A DNA stretch of 64,000 bases from positions 11,842,001 through 11,906,000 of the forward strand of contig OU612075.1 in NCBI GenBank assembly GCA_914767715.1, given 5' to 3'. Below are positions 10,201 to 19,053 of the stretch, one piece after another (position 1 is the stretch's first letter; the number at the start of each line of letters is the position of its first letter). The notes under the pieces were generated by a model. It had not been told where the DNA came from and made no database searches. It saw nothing but the letters and a program-made list of their open reading frames with translations. The position numbers and the translations under genes are program-made. This DNA is from Membranipora membranacea. Its lineage: Eukaryota > Bryozoa > Gymnolaemata > Cheilostomatida > Membraniporidae.

Positions 10201-12797
10201 CTGTAAGTTTATCTTGATGCCTGCTTCTAAAGAAATTTGTACAACTATGTTCCGACACTCTCAAATATCAGCAATCAAAAAAGTCAGCTTGCAACAGCAT
10301 TGATATGTGTTGTGTCTTTGTATTCATGTTGGTGGCCATTTTTAAATTGCAGTGTAACGTTGATGGAGGATGGACTCTGTGGGCTATAGGTGTTTGCAGT
10401 GTTTCATGTGGTACAGGAACTCAAACAAGAACTAGAACTTGCTCTAACCCTGCCAAGGCAGGTGCCGGAGCTGACTGCCAAGGATCAGCTATGGAGACGA
10501 GCTCATGTACACAGGCAGTAAGTCCAACTTACTCCAAATAGAAAGATTGAAATTGAAATGCACAAATGCATGTACAACAAAATTTTTCAGCGGGAAGACT
10601 CAAAGCCAGTTCATAGGATTAAAAATTACTGTTACGGGTAGATATATTGAAGGCCAGCTTTGGATTTGCATCAATATCATGTCATTACTACTGTTATCAA
10701 CTATCAACAGTACCTGTGTAGTAAGTGTCTCAAAGTTACTTATCTGAATCAATGCAAGGAGTTCATTGCCTTGATCGATGAAAGTGAAAGGGATATCTAT
10801 GATCAATAAGCATAAATTGATATTAATATGGTTGTCTGATGTCTCATGCAGTGTGATGGTAGCTGGAGCATATTTGGCGGATATGATGTATGCTCTAGGC
10901 CTTGTGGAGGTGGGACACAAACGAGAACACGCACATGCACAGACCCAGCACCAATAGCAGGTGGAAACTTTTGCCCAGGAAGTGATACAGAAAGCCAATC
11001 ATGCAACACTCAGGTTTGAACTCATACATACTATATCTCATAAAAATGAATTGTAAATCACAACAAAAGCTGGGCATGGGATATATTTTATAGTCATAAT
11101 TATAGTTATTATTAAGGATTATTCAAAATATTTTGGACAATGCATTCCTTTCTCATAAAAGATAAGTTGTGTAGGGAGATGGCTTGTTTTATAACAATAA
11201 TACTCACATAACAACCTCTTTTTACCACAGGTATGCGCAGGTAGTGGAAGCTCCCCAGGAACAGGTAGAGGTGGCTGCAGGTCAACTCAAGGAAGATGTT
11301 CAGTAACATGTGGTTCAGGAGTTAGTGAAGTAAAAACGCTGTGTCTTGGCTCCGGCGCATTGTTTGAAACTACTTATGTGGATTGTAGTTTACCGGTGAG
11401 TTACTTAGTATGAATAGGAGGAAAATTACAGAATTTTTTACAGCTAAATAACTGATTTTCTCTGAAGCTATGTGACAAAGCTCAGTTGTTTAATGATGCA
11501 GTACTGGGTTATACTTCGTAAATTTACTTGGCCTTTGAGCCTATGTTTTGCAGTTATCTTATCTTGGCTCATGCATCATCAAGTACCATGGCGCGTTTTA
11601 AAATAAATAAATTTTTGCTGATAGTAAATTTTAATGGGATATCAATTTTGAGGGCTATGGTATATTATTATTGAAATTTCTCTGTTTTATCAAAAGTTCA
11701 GAAACTATGTTATTCCTTTTTGATTCACTCTCATCATTTATTATCAAAAAAAGTGAATGAACTGTGAAACAATTCCATCCTATCTCACATTTGAAAAAAG
11801 ACCGTATTGTATAGTCGATATTGAATGAGTTGAGAAAGTGTGAATGAACTACAAAGGTAAAAAGAGGTGCGGAGATTCTGCAACCTATTGCTACAATCTT
11901 GACTTGTATGTCTCATTCTTTGCCCACAGACTTTTCTTCAATCAGTGTGCTGCCACTGTCAAAAACTTAATGATATCAACTAAATGACCTATTAGGGAAA
12001 AACTGAATAGGATTATTCCAATTATGGTACATAAAGATCTTTCTTTTTACTGACAATTATGGAGTAATAGGAATATTTGAATTTTAAAATCAGAGTTAGC
12101 CGTAATGATCACTATCTTCATGTCAATGTTTTTCTAGGCATGCTCAGTGACAGCCCCAGTTATAACAACTACTCCAATAATTGATACAAGCCAGAACGGT
12201 GGCTATGGACCATGGTCAAACTGGGGATCTTGCTCAGCTAGCTGTAAAACACCTGGGATTCCAGCCACCCAGCGAGCTATAAGGGTTTGCAACAATCCTC
12301 CTCCTTCAGATGGTGGCCTTAATTGCATCAATGGTGGCTTAGGAGAGGCTGAAAGATCAAGAGAATGTATTATATCCGTAAGTTCACTCCACGCCAGAAG
12401 TTGACAACACTTGGGCACACACGGGCATGTAATGTGATAACTTTGGTCCAGCTACATGAGCTTGTATGCCTTAATTTTTGAATTATTTCTAAAACAGATA
12501 TAAGATCATCATAATTATTACATTGTTATTTATAATACACAATCGTATTACACCATTACTGGTGAGCTTAGTTAACCCTTACTACCTGAAATCATTCTCA
12601 TCAAATATAACCTATTGTAGATATGTCCTGTTGTTGTTGTTACCACGGATGATCCGATACCTACATCAACAACACCACTTATTTGTGCCTATAATGAGAG
12701 AGTCTGCAGAAGAGGCACAAAGTGCTGTCGCAGGAGGAAAAATAAGCGCAGAAGATTCAATAGTAAAAGGAAGAACGAGATAAAGGAAATCAACTAG
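3572..12797 (+). CDS. Secreted multi-TSR (thrombospondin type-1 repeat) protein, 16 exons
   Basis: Modelled exons are 3572-3608, 4225-4266, 4695-4847, 5063-5191, 5560-5735, 6542-6715, 7042-7212, 7723-7905, 8439-8615, 9068-9235, 10035-10202, 10353-10517, 10852-11013, 11231-11395, 12138-12377 and 12621-12797. They sum to 2,487 nt, giving 828 residues plus TAG, and all phases match. Residues 1-26 form a signal peptide, 27-179 an unrecognised Cys-rich module, 180-770 ten TSR-type exons, and 771-828 a Cys pair plus basic tail. The TSRs show WxxW (possible C-mannosylation) and CSxTCGxG (the CxxS/TCxxG O-fucosylation consensus). No membrane segment follows the signal peptide, so secretion to the extracellular matrix or fluid is inferred. 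The TSR introns are all phase 0, while the N-terminal introns are phase 1. Secreted TSR-only proteins such as rhamnospondin of Hydractinia have a similar layout; orthology is not claimed. Confidence 0.85.
4695..5735 (+). CDS. TSR gene exons 3-5: unrecognised Cys-rich N-terminal module
   Basis: Exons 4695-4847, 5063-5191 and 5560-5735 encode about 153 residues (27-179). I count six cysteines in exon 3, one in exon 4 and three in exon 5. The junctions between them are phase 1; exon 5 ends in phase 0, where the TSR array begins. There are no WxxW or CSxTCG motifs, so this is not a TSR. I do not recognise the domain. Exon 4 is Ala/Ser/Ile-rich and poor in Cys. Confidence 0.75.
6542..6715 (+). CDS. 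TSR gene exon 6: TSR 1
   Basis: A 58-codon phase 0-0 exon that begins with Cys (CSVDGVW). It contains WTDW, CSETCGEG and RTRTC, the core of a thrombospondin type-1 repeat. Acceptor gattgcag, donor gtgagt. Confidence 0.9.
7042..7212 (+). CDS. TSR gene exon 7: TSR 2
   Basis: A 57-codon phase 0-0 exon. It starts CPVDGVW and has WSDW, CSVTCGSG and ETRTC. Acceptor ttttacag, donor gtgagt. Confidence 0.9.
7460..7678 (-). repeat. tRNA-derived SINE in intron 7
   Basis: Read on the minus strand, a tRNA-like head (about 7677-7605) has box A (TGGCACAATTGGTAAG) and box B (GTTCGATTCC). It is followed by AGGAAGAGCATCCGACC (near 7592-7576), which resembles the conserved segment of many invertebrate and fish SINEs. 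The head is not a functional tRNA: there is no clean cloverleaf. The outer boundary at about 7460 is uncertain. Confidence 0.75.
7723..7905 (+). CDS. TSR gene exon 8: TSR 3 (variant)
   Basis: A 61-codon phase 0-0 exon with CPVDGTW, WSAW and CSQSC. The usual GxG after the second Cys is replaced by a longer loop, so this is a divergent TSR. Acceptor gttttcag; donor gtaaat, weaker than its neighbours. Confidence 0.85.
8439..8615 (+). CDS. TSR gene exon 9: TSR 4
   Basis: A 59-codon phase 0-0 exon. The first Trp of WxxW is Tyr (YTEW). CSVTCGSG and RTRSC are intact. The acceptor is a weak atttgaag; the donor is gtgagt. Confidence 0.85.
9068..9235 (+). CDS. TSR gene exon 10: TSR 5
   Basis: A 56-codon phase 0-0 exon with CPVDGGYTEW, CSASCGAG and RTRAC. 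This is the first exon also present in the inverted copy (18686-18853), and a third broken copy lies at 24166-24307. Confidence 0.9.
9596..9690 (+). repeat. Dispersed repeat, second copy near 36155-36255
   Basis: The stretch 'agaatgctaccagggacttg ...' with 'gcaag.cc.ttgtttg' and 'gttcaatg' recurs in the same order and orientation at about 36,160-36,255. The element type is unknown. Confidence 0.5.
10035..10202 (+). CDS. TSR gene exon 11: TSR 6
   Basis: A 56-codon phase 0-0 exon with CDVNGMW, WGSW, CSVTCGQG and DTRMC. Acceptor tcttcag, donor gtaagt. The inverted counterpart is 17798-17971. Confidence 0.9.
10353..10517 (+). CDS. TSR gene exon 12: TSR 7
   Basis: A 55-codon phase 0-0 exon with CNVDGGW, WTLW, CSVSCGTG and RTRTC. 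Acceptor aaattgcag, donor gtaagt. Its inverted counterpart at 17586-17663 has lost the 3' half. Confidence 0.9.
10852..11013 (+). CDS. TSR gene exon 13: TSR 8
   Basis: A 54-codon phase 0-0 exon. It keeps CDGSW and RTRTC but has CSRPCGGG, so the O-fucosylated Ser/Thr position is Pro, and the second Trp is Phe. The inverted counterpart is 17352-17513. Confidence 0.9.
11231..11395 (+). CDS. TSR gene exon 14: degenerate TSR 9
   Basis: A 55-codon phase 0-0 exon. It lacks the Trp motif and starts with a Gly/Ser-rich stretch, but keeps CSVTCGSG. The counterpart at 16968-17125 is frameshifted. Confidence 0.8.
12138..12377 (+). CDS. TSR gene exon 15: Thr/Ile linker and TSR 10
   Basis: An 80-codon phase 0-0 exon. 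A Thr/Pro/Ile-rich linker precedes GYGPWSNW and CSASC. The counterpart at 15978-16217 is also 80 codons and intact. Confidence 0.85.
12621..12797 (+). CDS. TSR gene last exon: CC motif and basic tail
   Basis: A 58-codon terminal exon plus TAG. A Val/Thr/Pro-rich segment leads to CAYNERVCRRGTKCC, then a strongly basic Arg/Lys/Asn tail. The four Cys in C-x6-C-x5-CC are conserved in the inverted copy, which argues that the exon is real. The fold is not recognised. The basic tail could bind acidic glycans; that is inference. Confidence 0.75.
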   Translation: MCPVVVVTTDDPIPTSTTPLICAYNERVCRRGTKCCRRRKNKRRRFNSKRKNEIKEIN

Positions 12798-13043
12798 TCA
12801 ATAATCCCCTTGCGACAGCTCTCGAAAACAACCTACGGCATAATATGCTAATGGAATTGAACGAGTTGATGTTCTGTTGAATGGCATGGGCAATTGAAGA
12901 AGTTTATGGTTTAAAAGCATTGAACTTGGATTGAATTATGGTGATTGTTTGATAAATGTTAATTTGAATTTTATAAATTTTACCCGAGCTATGCCATCGC
13001 TCATTCCTCAACATTCTGTTACCCTTCCTACCTTGAAATCTAT

Positions 13044-13049
13044 AATAAA
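13044..13049 (+). terminator. Candidate poly(A) signal of the TSR gene
   Basis: AATAAA, about 250 bases after the TAG at 12795-12797. It is the first good hexamer I see downstream. No cleavage site was determined. Confidence 0.4.
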
Positions 13050-13559
13050 TTGATGAAATAATTTCAATTCAAAAAATGAAATTAGTGTGTTATGAGTAAG
13101 ATTTCTACGCTCGGGGTAGATAAAAACAAAACGCTTATAAAAACAACTACTGTTCTTTTTTACCTTTTATTGTAACAAAAACACATGGAGGCATGTGTCA
13201 GGGAAACCTTATCACGTAATGTCTCAATTGGTTTTCTGGCACAGGTTATGTTACGTTAAACTACCATGTGCTAATATTGGTGCCCATTTAACGATCCTAT
13301 ATTTTGGTAGACCACACTCTTTGTTTAACCGGTAACAAAAGAAAGCAAGCAAGCAAAGACACACAATTTTTCAGGACAAAAATTAATGTCATATAGAAAC
13401 GACCGTATTTGAGCAAAAAGATTTGGGAAATTGGGATTTTAGGAATGTATTAACGCAATAAACCACTTACAATAAAATAAGTGCGCCACATCAGCAATGG
13501 CAATATGCCTACACATGTCATATAAACTGTAAACAATAAATAGAAGTCAGAAAAGATTT

Positions 13560-14230
13560 TACGAGTAGATCTTATCTTATGCCATGTCGCTTTAAAGTTA
13601 ATAACCCATAAACTGCTGCTCTACTCTTCTCAATACTGGAATCGACATGTTCGGTGAAGTGTAGGTGGTTATCCAGTTTCACACCCAGCAATTTAGATGA
13701 TAGTGTTTGCTCGATTACCTCGTTATTCACGGTGATGGGTATTGAAAGTGAAACATTGAGTTGCAGAGTGAACAGCGTGTGTTGGGTTTTAGCTGGTGAT
13801 TATTTTCACTCCAACCACATGATTCGTTAGCAGCAGGCTGCATGGTGTTTTTTTTTTGGGAGAGATATCACTCTTTTTCTGCCCGATTGATTAGTGATTG
13901 TGACATCTTTCTTGTAAATAGTGTCATATTAGGTTGTGTCATAAGCGTATTTTATAGTATTTCTTGATGGTTTCAGGTCGCTGACATACACATTCCACAA
14001 TGTAGGTCCACTGACCGCACCCTGAGGCACACCTAGTTTTGGACTTGCTCGCAAGTTGATTTGAGTGCATGTATTATGGGTGTTGCTAAATTTTCCGCCT
14101 TTTGAAGGTAACAAGGCAGAATTTTCCAAGTTCTGTCCCGTCAATGCTGCTCTCCAGTAACCTACTGCATTCACATCAAACATCCCATTTCTAACTTCTT
14201 TGGGGTTTTCCGTGAGATGTATTATTAGCC
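13560..14230 (-). mobile_element. LINE (non-LTR retrotransposon) reverse transcriptase fragment
   Basis: On the minus strand, 14183-13929 encodes GVPQGAVSGPTLWN..., the RT GxPQG motif, and ends in YAYDTT where YADD would lie. After frame breaks, about 13690-13590 encodes LGVKLDNHLHFTEHV, the usual segment after the RT core. 5' and 3' parts are missing, so it is a dead fragment. It sits in the spacer between the two inverted TSR arms. Confidence 0.8.
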
Positions 14231-14239
14231 TTCCCTCAT

Positions 14240-15185
14240 CCCCTCGTAAGAGAGCACCCCAGTTGTCGTGTTAATCATTAAGGAATGAAAAAATGTACAT
14301 TTCATGGGGATCGTGAATTTTCGAAAATTAACATTGATAAATGATATCATAGATTTGCAATTCCATGGCTAAGATGACGGAAAAAGGGAGCTGCCATTAA
14401 AAGCCAGATAAAACTTAGTTAATGATCACTACAGAGATGAGAAATTGTTTGTACTAGTACTTATAAGAATACAACACAGTATTGATCGTAGTTTGCATCA
14501 TTTCCTACCTCAGTGATTGAGGAGAGTACTGGGTGGGTGCCATGGAAGGAGGCGACTAAACCGCCGTTTCAAAATAAACCATACAAAGTTAATTTTTTAT
14601 ATTATTATATACTCAATTTGTTTGAGATAAACATGGACAGGGCAAGATTTGATACGGTAAAACTCTGCCTCGTTACATTGAAAGATCATGATGTTTGTAA
14701 AAACAGGGTTTACAAAACTGTACCTGGTCTTACAATCTAAGCAAAGGTGATCAGTTTGTCTAACCTGAACCACACTCCCTATGTGAGTTTTTGTTGCTAT
14801 ACCAGGTTGAAGAAAACACTAGTTGTTGGTTTTATCTGTCCCCAATTGTAGAAATTTCCCCTTGCTTCATGGTGTGAATTGCAAAGTTTTAAATTGATTT
14901 ATTTTAGATAAAAAGGCGGGAAGGGTAAAAAAATAAAGCAGAATGAGCTGAGGCACAGCCGGTTACACTACTCACATCATGGATGATTTCTCTAATGCTA
15001 CAAAGGTTCAATCAACAAAGTTCAAATAAAAAACTATCAATTTATCACCAGAATTTAAGTTTTATACTGTTAAATCATAATATCTACAATAGTCAATGCC
15101 ATTTAACAGATGATAAACTCCTTCGATTCCACTATCTCATTATGTCGTGGGTTTGTTATATTAGTTGAGTCTCTTTGTCTGCTTC
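14240..15185. other. Inverted-repeat spacer, no gene seen
   Basis: AT-rich DNA between the LINE fragment and the last exon of the inverted TSR copy. Short frames at 14513-14740 and 14983-15168 show no recognisable domain. Just below 15191 the sequence still resembles the 3' end of the + copy last exon (caactaatataac against caactagtcaataa). Confidence 0.5.
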
Positions 15186-15190
15186 TTTCT

Positions 15191-15733
15191 TTAACCAGAT
15201 CTGACTTTTCTCGGATTATTGTTCCTCCTAGCGTTATTGTTCCCCCTAGCGTCATTGTTCCCCCTAGCGTTATTGTTCCCCTTAGTGTTATTGTTCCTCC
15301 TAGCGTTATTGTTCCCCTTAGTGTTATTGTTCCCCCTAGCGTTATTGTTCCCCTTAGTGTTATTGTTCCCCCTAGCGTTATTGTTCCCCTTAGTGTTATT
15401 GTTCCTCCTAGCGTTATTGTTCCCCCTAGCGTCATTGTTCCCCCTAGCGTTATTGTTCCCCTTAGTGTTATTGTTCCCCCTAGCGTTATTGTTCCCCTTA
15501 GCGTTATTGTTCCCCCTAGCGTTATTGTTCCCCTTAGTGTTATTGTTCCCCCTAGCATTATTGTCCTTTCCAGCCTGATTGTTCCTTCTAACGTTGCTAT
15601 TCCTCCTAGCGTAGTTGTTCCTCCTTGGACAGCATTGTGTTCCCTGCCTGCAGATTCTCTGATTATAAGCACATATAAGTTTTGTTGTTGGTGTAGGTAT
15701 TGGACCGGCTGTGGCGACGTCCACAGGACATAA
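15191..15733 (-). CDS. Inverted copy last exon with Asn-rich coding minisatellite
   Basis: A 180-codon terminal exon ending in TAA (15193-15191). The first part parallels the + copy: a Pro/Thr segment, then [15 protein letters not shown]. Where the + copy has a short Lys/Arg tail, this exon has about 20 six-residue units of the type NNNARG / NNNTKG, with variants NNDARG and NNNARR. The acceptor is tattgcag. The tail has one positive charge per unit and no hydrophobic stretch. The upstream exons are damaged, so translation is uncertain. Confidence 0.6.
   Translation of the reverse strand, partial: LCPVDVATAGPIPTPTTKLICAYNQRICRQGTQCCPRRNNYARRNSNVRRNNQAGKDNNARGNNNTKGNNNARGNNNAKGNNNARGNNNTKGNNNARGNNDARGNNNARRNNNTKGNNNARGNNNTKGNNNARGNNNTKGNNNARRNNNTKGNNNARGNNDARGNNNARRNNNPRKVRSG
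15225..15590. repeat. 18-bp minisatellite, about 20 units
   Basis: On the + strand the unit is gttattgttccccctagc with cctta, cctcc and gtc variants. Many neighbours alternate ccctagc / ccttagt, giving a 36-bp super-period. The unit length is a multiple of three and lacks stops in several frames on both strands, so long shadow frames (VPPSVI, LLFPLA and GGTITL repeats) cover it. Confidence 0.95.
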
Positions 15734-15977
15734 CTGCAATAGAAAATATTTGATTAAGAATATTTCTAGTGGTATGGGTTAGCTACTAGCTAGGTTACCA
15801 ATGATAGTTTAATGTGATCGTGTTATTTGATGATGATATCATAAGACGGTTTAATATCTACTTTGGGACATGTGCAAATGTCAAGGTATACAAGCTCATG
15901 TCACTGTTTCAAAGTTATCGAAGTGTATGACTTTGACTTCAAAATGTGTTTTTAACTTTGTTTTGGCGTGAACTTAC

Positions 15978-16217
15978 AGATATAATGCATTCTCTCGGTC
16001 TCTCAGCCTCTCCTAATCCACCATTGATACAATTGAGCCCACCACCAAATGGAGTGGGATTGTTGCAGACCCTTATAGCTTGCTGCGTGGCTGAAATTCC
16101 GGGAGTTCTGCAGCTAACTGAGCAAGATCCCCAGATTGACCATGGTCCATAGCCACCGTTCTGGCTTCTATCAATTATTGGAGTAGTTGAAATAACTGGG
16201 GTTATCACTGAGCATGC
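15978..16217 (-). CDS. Inverted copy exon 15'
   Basis: 80 codons, the same length as exon 15, with the linker, GYGPWSIW and CSVSC intact. Acceptor ttttctag, donor gtaagt. No lesion is visible. Confidence 0.8.
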
Positions 16218-16967
16218 CTAGAAAAATATAAATGATGACAGTGATGATTACAATTCAACGCCGACAAAAAGTCAAAGATTTTTCTGTTTTTATGTTTTAA
16301 ATTGAAATTATTGTATGTGTTGGAGTTGGCCCCCTTGATTTTGATGTTCCCTCCTGATCTGTGAGCCTGTTTTACAGCACAGTCCATATAGACTAGTTTC
16401 TATAATTTTCCTTTGAAGTCTTGTTTGTGGTCTTGGCTAACCAACAACATACGTATTGAGGTACAAAGGTCATTTACCTTCCCTTCATTGGTTTACCTCT
16501 GATCAAGATTCAAAGACCAATATTTGATGATATGGAGATCAACCCTAATCCTGTTTTGTAGGGCGATCATCCCCACAACCTGGAGATCGACAGTGTTGGG
16601 TTTTAGAAGACCAATCATAATGCCAGCGACTTACAATCACTAGGTGTTTAGCAGCCACCGGTCACAGCTGGGGTGAACCAGTATTGACAAATAAACGTCG
16701 GTTTCCTATTCTTCACAAATGCATTTTACTCAAAAACGTTTACCCGTTACTGGAATATCTAATGCGTTATAAGGATTATAAGGATAAGTTGTAAAAGGAA
16801 TTATTGATGCATTATGGTTGATAACCCATATGATATATCAAAGACTTTCTCTAATATACATTAGAGTACAAAAATGATCACTTAACATGGTTTACTATTG
16901 AAAAAAATGAGTTCTTATAGGACTGAAATTTTTTTATATGGCTTCATATTCTCACATGGTAACTCAC
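16218..16967. other. Intron-like DNA between exons 15' and 14'
   Basis: No exon seen. The same place in the + copy is also an intron (11396-12137). A short minus frame near 16205-16387 is not supported. Confidence 0.5.
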
Positions 16968-17125
16968 TGGTAAATTACACCCAACATGTGTAGTTACAAA
17001 TGCTGTGCCACGACACAGTGATTTTACTTCTCTAGTTCCGTACCACATGTTACTGAACATCTTCCTTGAGTTGATCTGCAGCCGCCTCCACCAGATCCTG
17101 GTGAGCTTCCGCCGACTGCACATGC
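16968..17125 (-). pseudogene. Inverted copy exon 14', frameshifted
   Basis: 158 nt against 165 nt in exon 14. After CSVTCG one base is missing relative to the + copy (tgtggtacgg against tgtggttcagg), and the frame then reads a TAA a few codons later. The remaining six-base difference is in frame. Splice sites remain (ggcag acceptor, gtgagt donor). Confidence 0.75.
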
Positions 17126-17351
17126 CTGCCTAGAAAAATTAAGGTTGTTTAGTGAACTTTGGTCCTATGAAGAAGCCCATCTCCCTATACCACTCATCTT
17201 TTTTGAATAAGCATTGTTTTGTTCAAAATGTCCAAATTTTTAGTGATTTTGTTTTGTCGAATGTTATGTCATGAAATTACTCTAAACATTTTGCATTCCA
17301 GCTGTCATTTACCATTCATTGTCAAGAGACTACCTATAAATGGGCTCAGAC

Positions 17352-17513
17352 CTGAGTGTTGCATGATTGGCTCTCTGAAGCACTTCCTGGGCAAGTGTTC
17401 CCACCTCCTATTGGTGCTGGGTTTGTGCATGTGCGTGCTCTTATTTGTGTTCCACCTCCACAAGGCACAGAGCAGGGTCCATACCGGCCAAATGCACTCC
17501 AGTTTCCATCACA
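17352..17513 (-). CDS. Inverted copy exon 13'
   Basis: 54 codons, intact, with CDGNW, CSVPCGGG and RARTC. It equals exon 13 in length. Acceptor ctcttgcag. Confidence 0.85.
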
Positions 17514-17585
17514 CTGCAAGAGATTGAAACAATATATCAACTACACACACTACAATACCACTTTCACTTTCATCAATTCAGGCAA

Positions 17586-17663
17586 TTCTTGTTTGAGTTC
17601 CTGTGCCACATGAAACACTGCAAGCTCCGTTTGCCCATAAACTCCATCCTCCAACAATGCTAC
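17586..17663 (-). pseudogene. Inverted copy exon 12', 3' half deleted
   Basis: Starts as a TSR (CSIVGGW, WSLW, CSVSCGTG). After the AAACAAGAA point, homology jumps to sequence that in the + copy is intronic near 10,765 (attgccttgatcgatgaaag). The second half of the exon and its donor are gone, and the frame stops at TGA two codons after the junction. Confidence 0.8.
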
Positions 17664-17797
17664 ACTGCAATTTAAAAATGGACGATCACATGAATTCAAA
17701 GACAAAGCACATTTCAGTGCTACAGCAACGTTTCCAATTGCATGTTGGAACATAGTGGAACATGTTTCTTTGGAATGAGGCATAAAGATAAACTTAC

Positions 17798-17971
17798 AGT
17801 ATCAGGCCCAAGACCACACAGGAGAGTACGGGTAGCCGATCCAGCACACGCAAGACCTGATGCAACTGGAGATGGGTTATCGCACATCATTGTGTCAGTT
17901 CTACTGCCTTGTCCGCAAGTAACGGGGCAAGGTCCCAGTTGCCAGCTTCCCCATGCACCATCGACATCACA
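17798..17971 (-). CDS. Inverted copy exon 11'
   Basis: 58 codons, intact (two more than exon 11). It has CDVDGAW, WGSW and PVTCGQG. Acceptor atctgcag, donor gtaagt. Confidence 0.85.
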
Positions 17972-18685
17972 CTGCAGATGAAAAACAAAATTTTAACAAT
18001 TTAATCTTTCAGAATTTAGCCCTCTTAACATATTAACAGATTTATGTTGGGATATGATACTATTAGAATGGCAAGTGGAAGTTGTGCCATATTGGACAGA
18101 AGAATTGATCACTTTTTTTGCATTTTTTTCCCATTAGAAATGGCTCAATAACAAGATTGGTGTCCTGCGACTTAGCGTCCTTTAAAAAAACATTGGTCTT
18201 CGTATCTGAAATAGGATAATCATTGATATGAATTCATGGGAAATACACAGTATTGTTATTAATGGAGAAATTACATTAGCATATAACTTTGTCTCAGTAA
18301 TAGGATCTAGCTAAAGTTCTGGCAGCTTTAACATTATGCATTGACTAATGTCCAAGTAACGACCATTAAAATCTCAGGCAAGCTCATGACAAATGTTATC
18401 AAGGTTATATCAATATTTTTGTTCAACGAGAAATATCAAATTCAGTGTCAAAAGACTCAGGTCAGATAGTGAGCTGCATATTTGAGGCTTACATCATTCA
18501 AAAGAAGTGAGATTCGTAAGAAAGTGGCCAAGCTCACTTGAAAACTCAAGAGCTCAAATTAGTAATCTCCAATTCAAAGATTCTATCGTTACTCAAAGGT
18601 GGTTTCTTTGTCATTCTACAGTAAACCTTGGCCTCTCATAGAAAGTAATTAGGAGACATAGCTCGTTCAAACTCTGTCAACTTAC

Positions 18686-18853
18686 TTTTCCTTCACAGCA
18701 ATCAACCATTTCGCTCGCTGGACCCTGACATACGGCACCGTTGTTCCTTGGTTGTGGCATCGTGCATGTCCTTGTTCTCTCCGCCTTTCCCGGTCCACAA
18801 GTAGCAGAGCACGTCCCCTGGGTCCATTCTGTGTAGCCTCCAGGAAGTGCACA
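18686..18853 (-). CDS. Inverted copy exon 10'
   Basis: 56 codons, intact, with [18 protein letters not shown] and RTRTC. Acceptor gttacag, donor gtaagt. Homology to the + copy fades within about 40 bases beyond the acceptor, marking the edge of the inverted arm. Confidence 0.85.
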
Positions 18854-18924
18854 CTGTAACGAGCATGACAATGATGTATGAGCCATTATTAGCAGAACAT
18901 ATTTATTTATTTTTATCTTTTTTC

Positions 18925-19053
18925 ATAAATAGCCAACCAAGTGGAAAAGCAGATCATTTTAGACATTTAGGTACATATTTTAGCCATGACCTAAGGTGGC
19001 ACGAGAACACTATAGTGCTACGCAGATCAAAGTTGCAAACGAAAAATTCATGA
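18925..19053 (+). mobile_element. Short LINE RT-tail fragment
   Basis: The + frame encodes KADHFRHLGTYFSHDLRWHENT, which matches the 'hLG..fs.dl.W..H' segment after the RT core of non-LTR elements. It is a fragment of about 40 codons at the outer edge of the inverted TSR arm. Confidence 0.6.

Larger units (their letters stand above)
15191..18853 (-). pseudogene. Inverted partial copy of the TSR gene (exons 10'-16'), probably non-functional
   Basis: Exons in transcription order are 18853-18686, 17971-17798, 17663-~17586 (broken), 17513-17352, 17125-16968 (frameshifted), 16217-15978 and 15733-15191. They match exons 10-16 of the + gene one by one. Introns match too: the sequence after exon 10 (agagtttgaac...gctatgtctcctaattactttct) is shared, so this is a DNA duplication and not a retrocopy. 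No signal-peptide or N-terminal exon is visible upstream to 26 kb. Two lesions break the frame. Because all these exons are phase 0-0, skipping both damaged exons would leave an open frame, so a shortened product cannot be excluded. The copies converge tail to tail. Confidence 0.75.

Noticed and set aside
10680-10733. Extra mini exon (acag|tacctgtgta|gtaagt) between exons 12 and 13
   Set aside because: It would be 10 nt and break the phase. Exons 12 and 13 join in frame without it.
15225-15590. CRISPR-like array
   Set aside because: Units are contiguous 18-bp repeats with no unique spacers, in a eukaryotic gene context.
15110-15733. 207-codon + frame (VPPSVI repeats) and 119-codon + frame (LLFPLA repeats)
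   Set aside because: Shadow frames of the 18-bp minisatellite. Only the minus Asn-rich frame connects to sequence conserved with the other gene copy.
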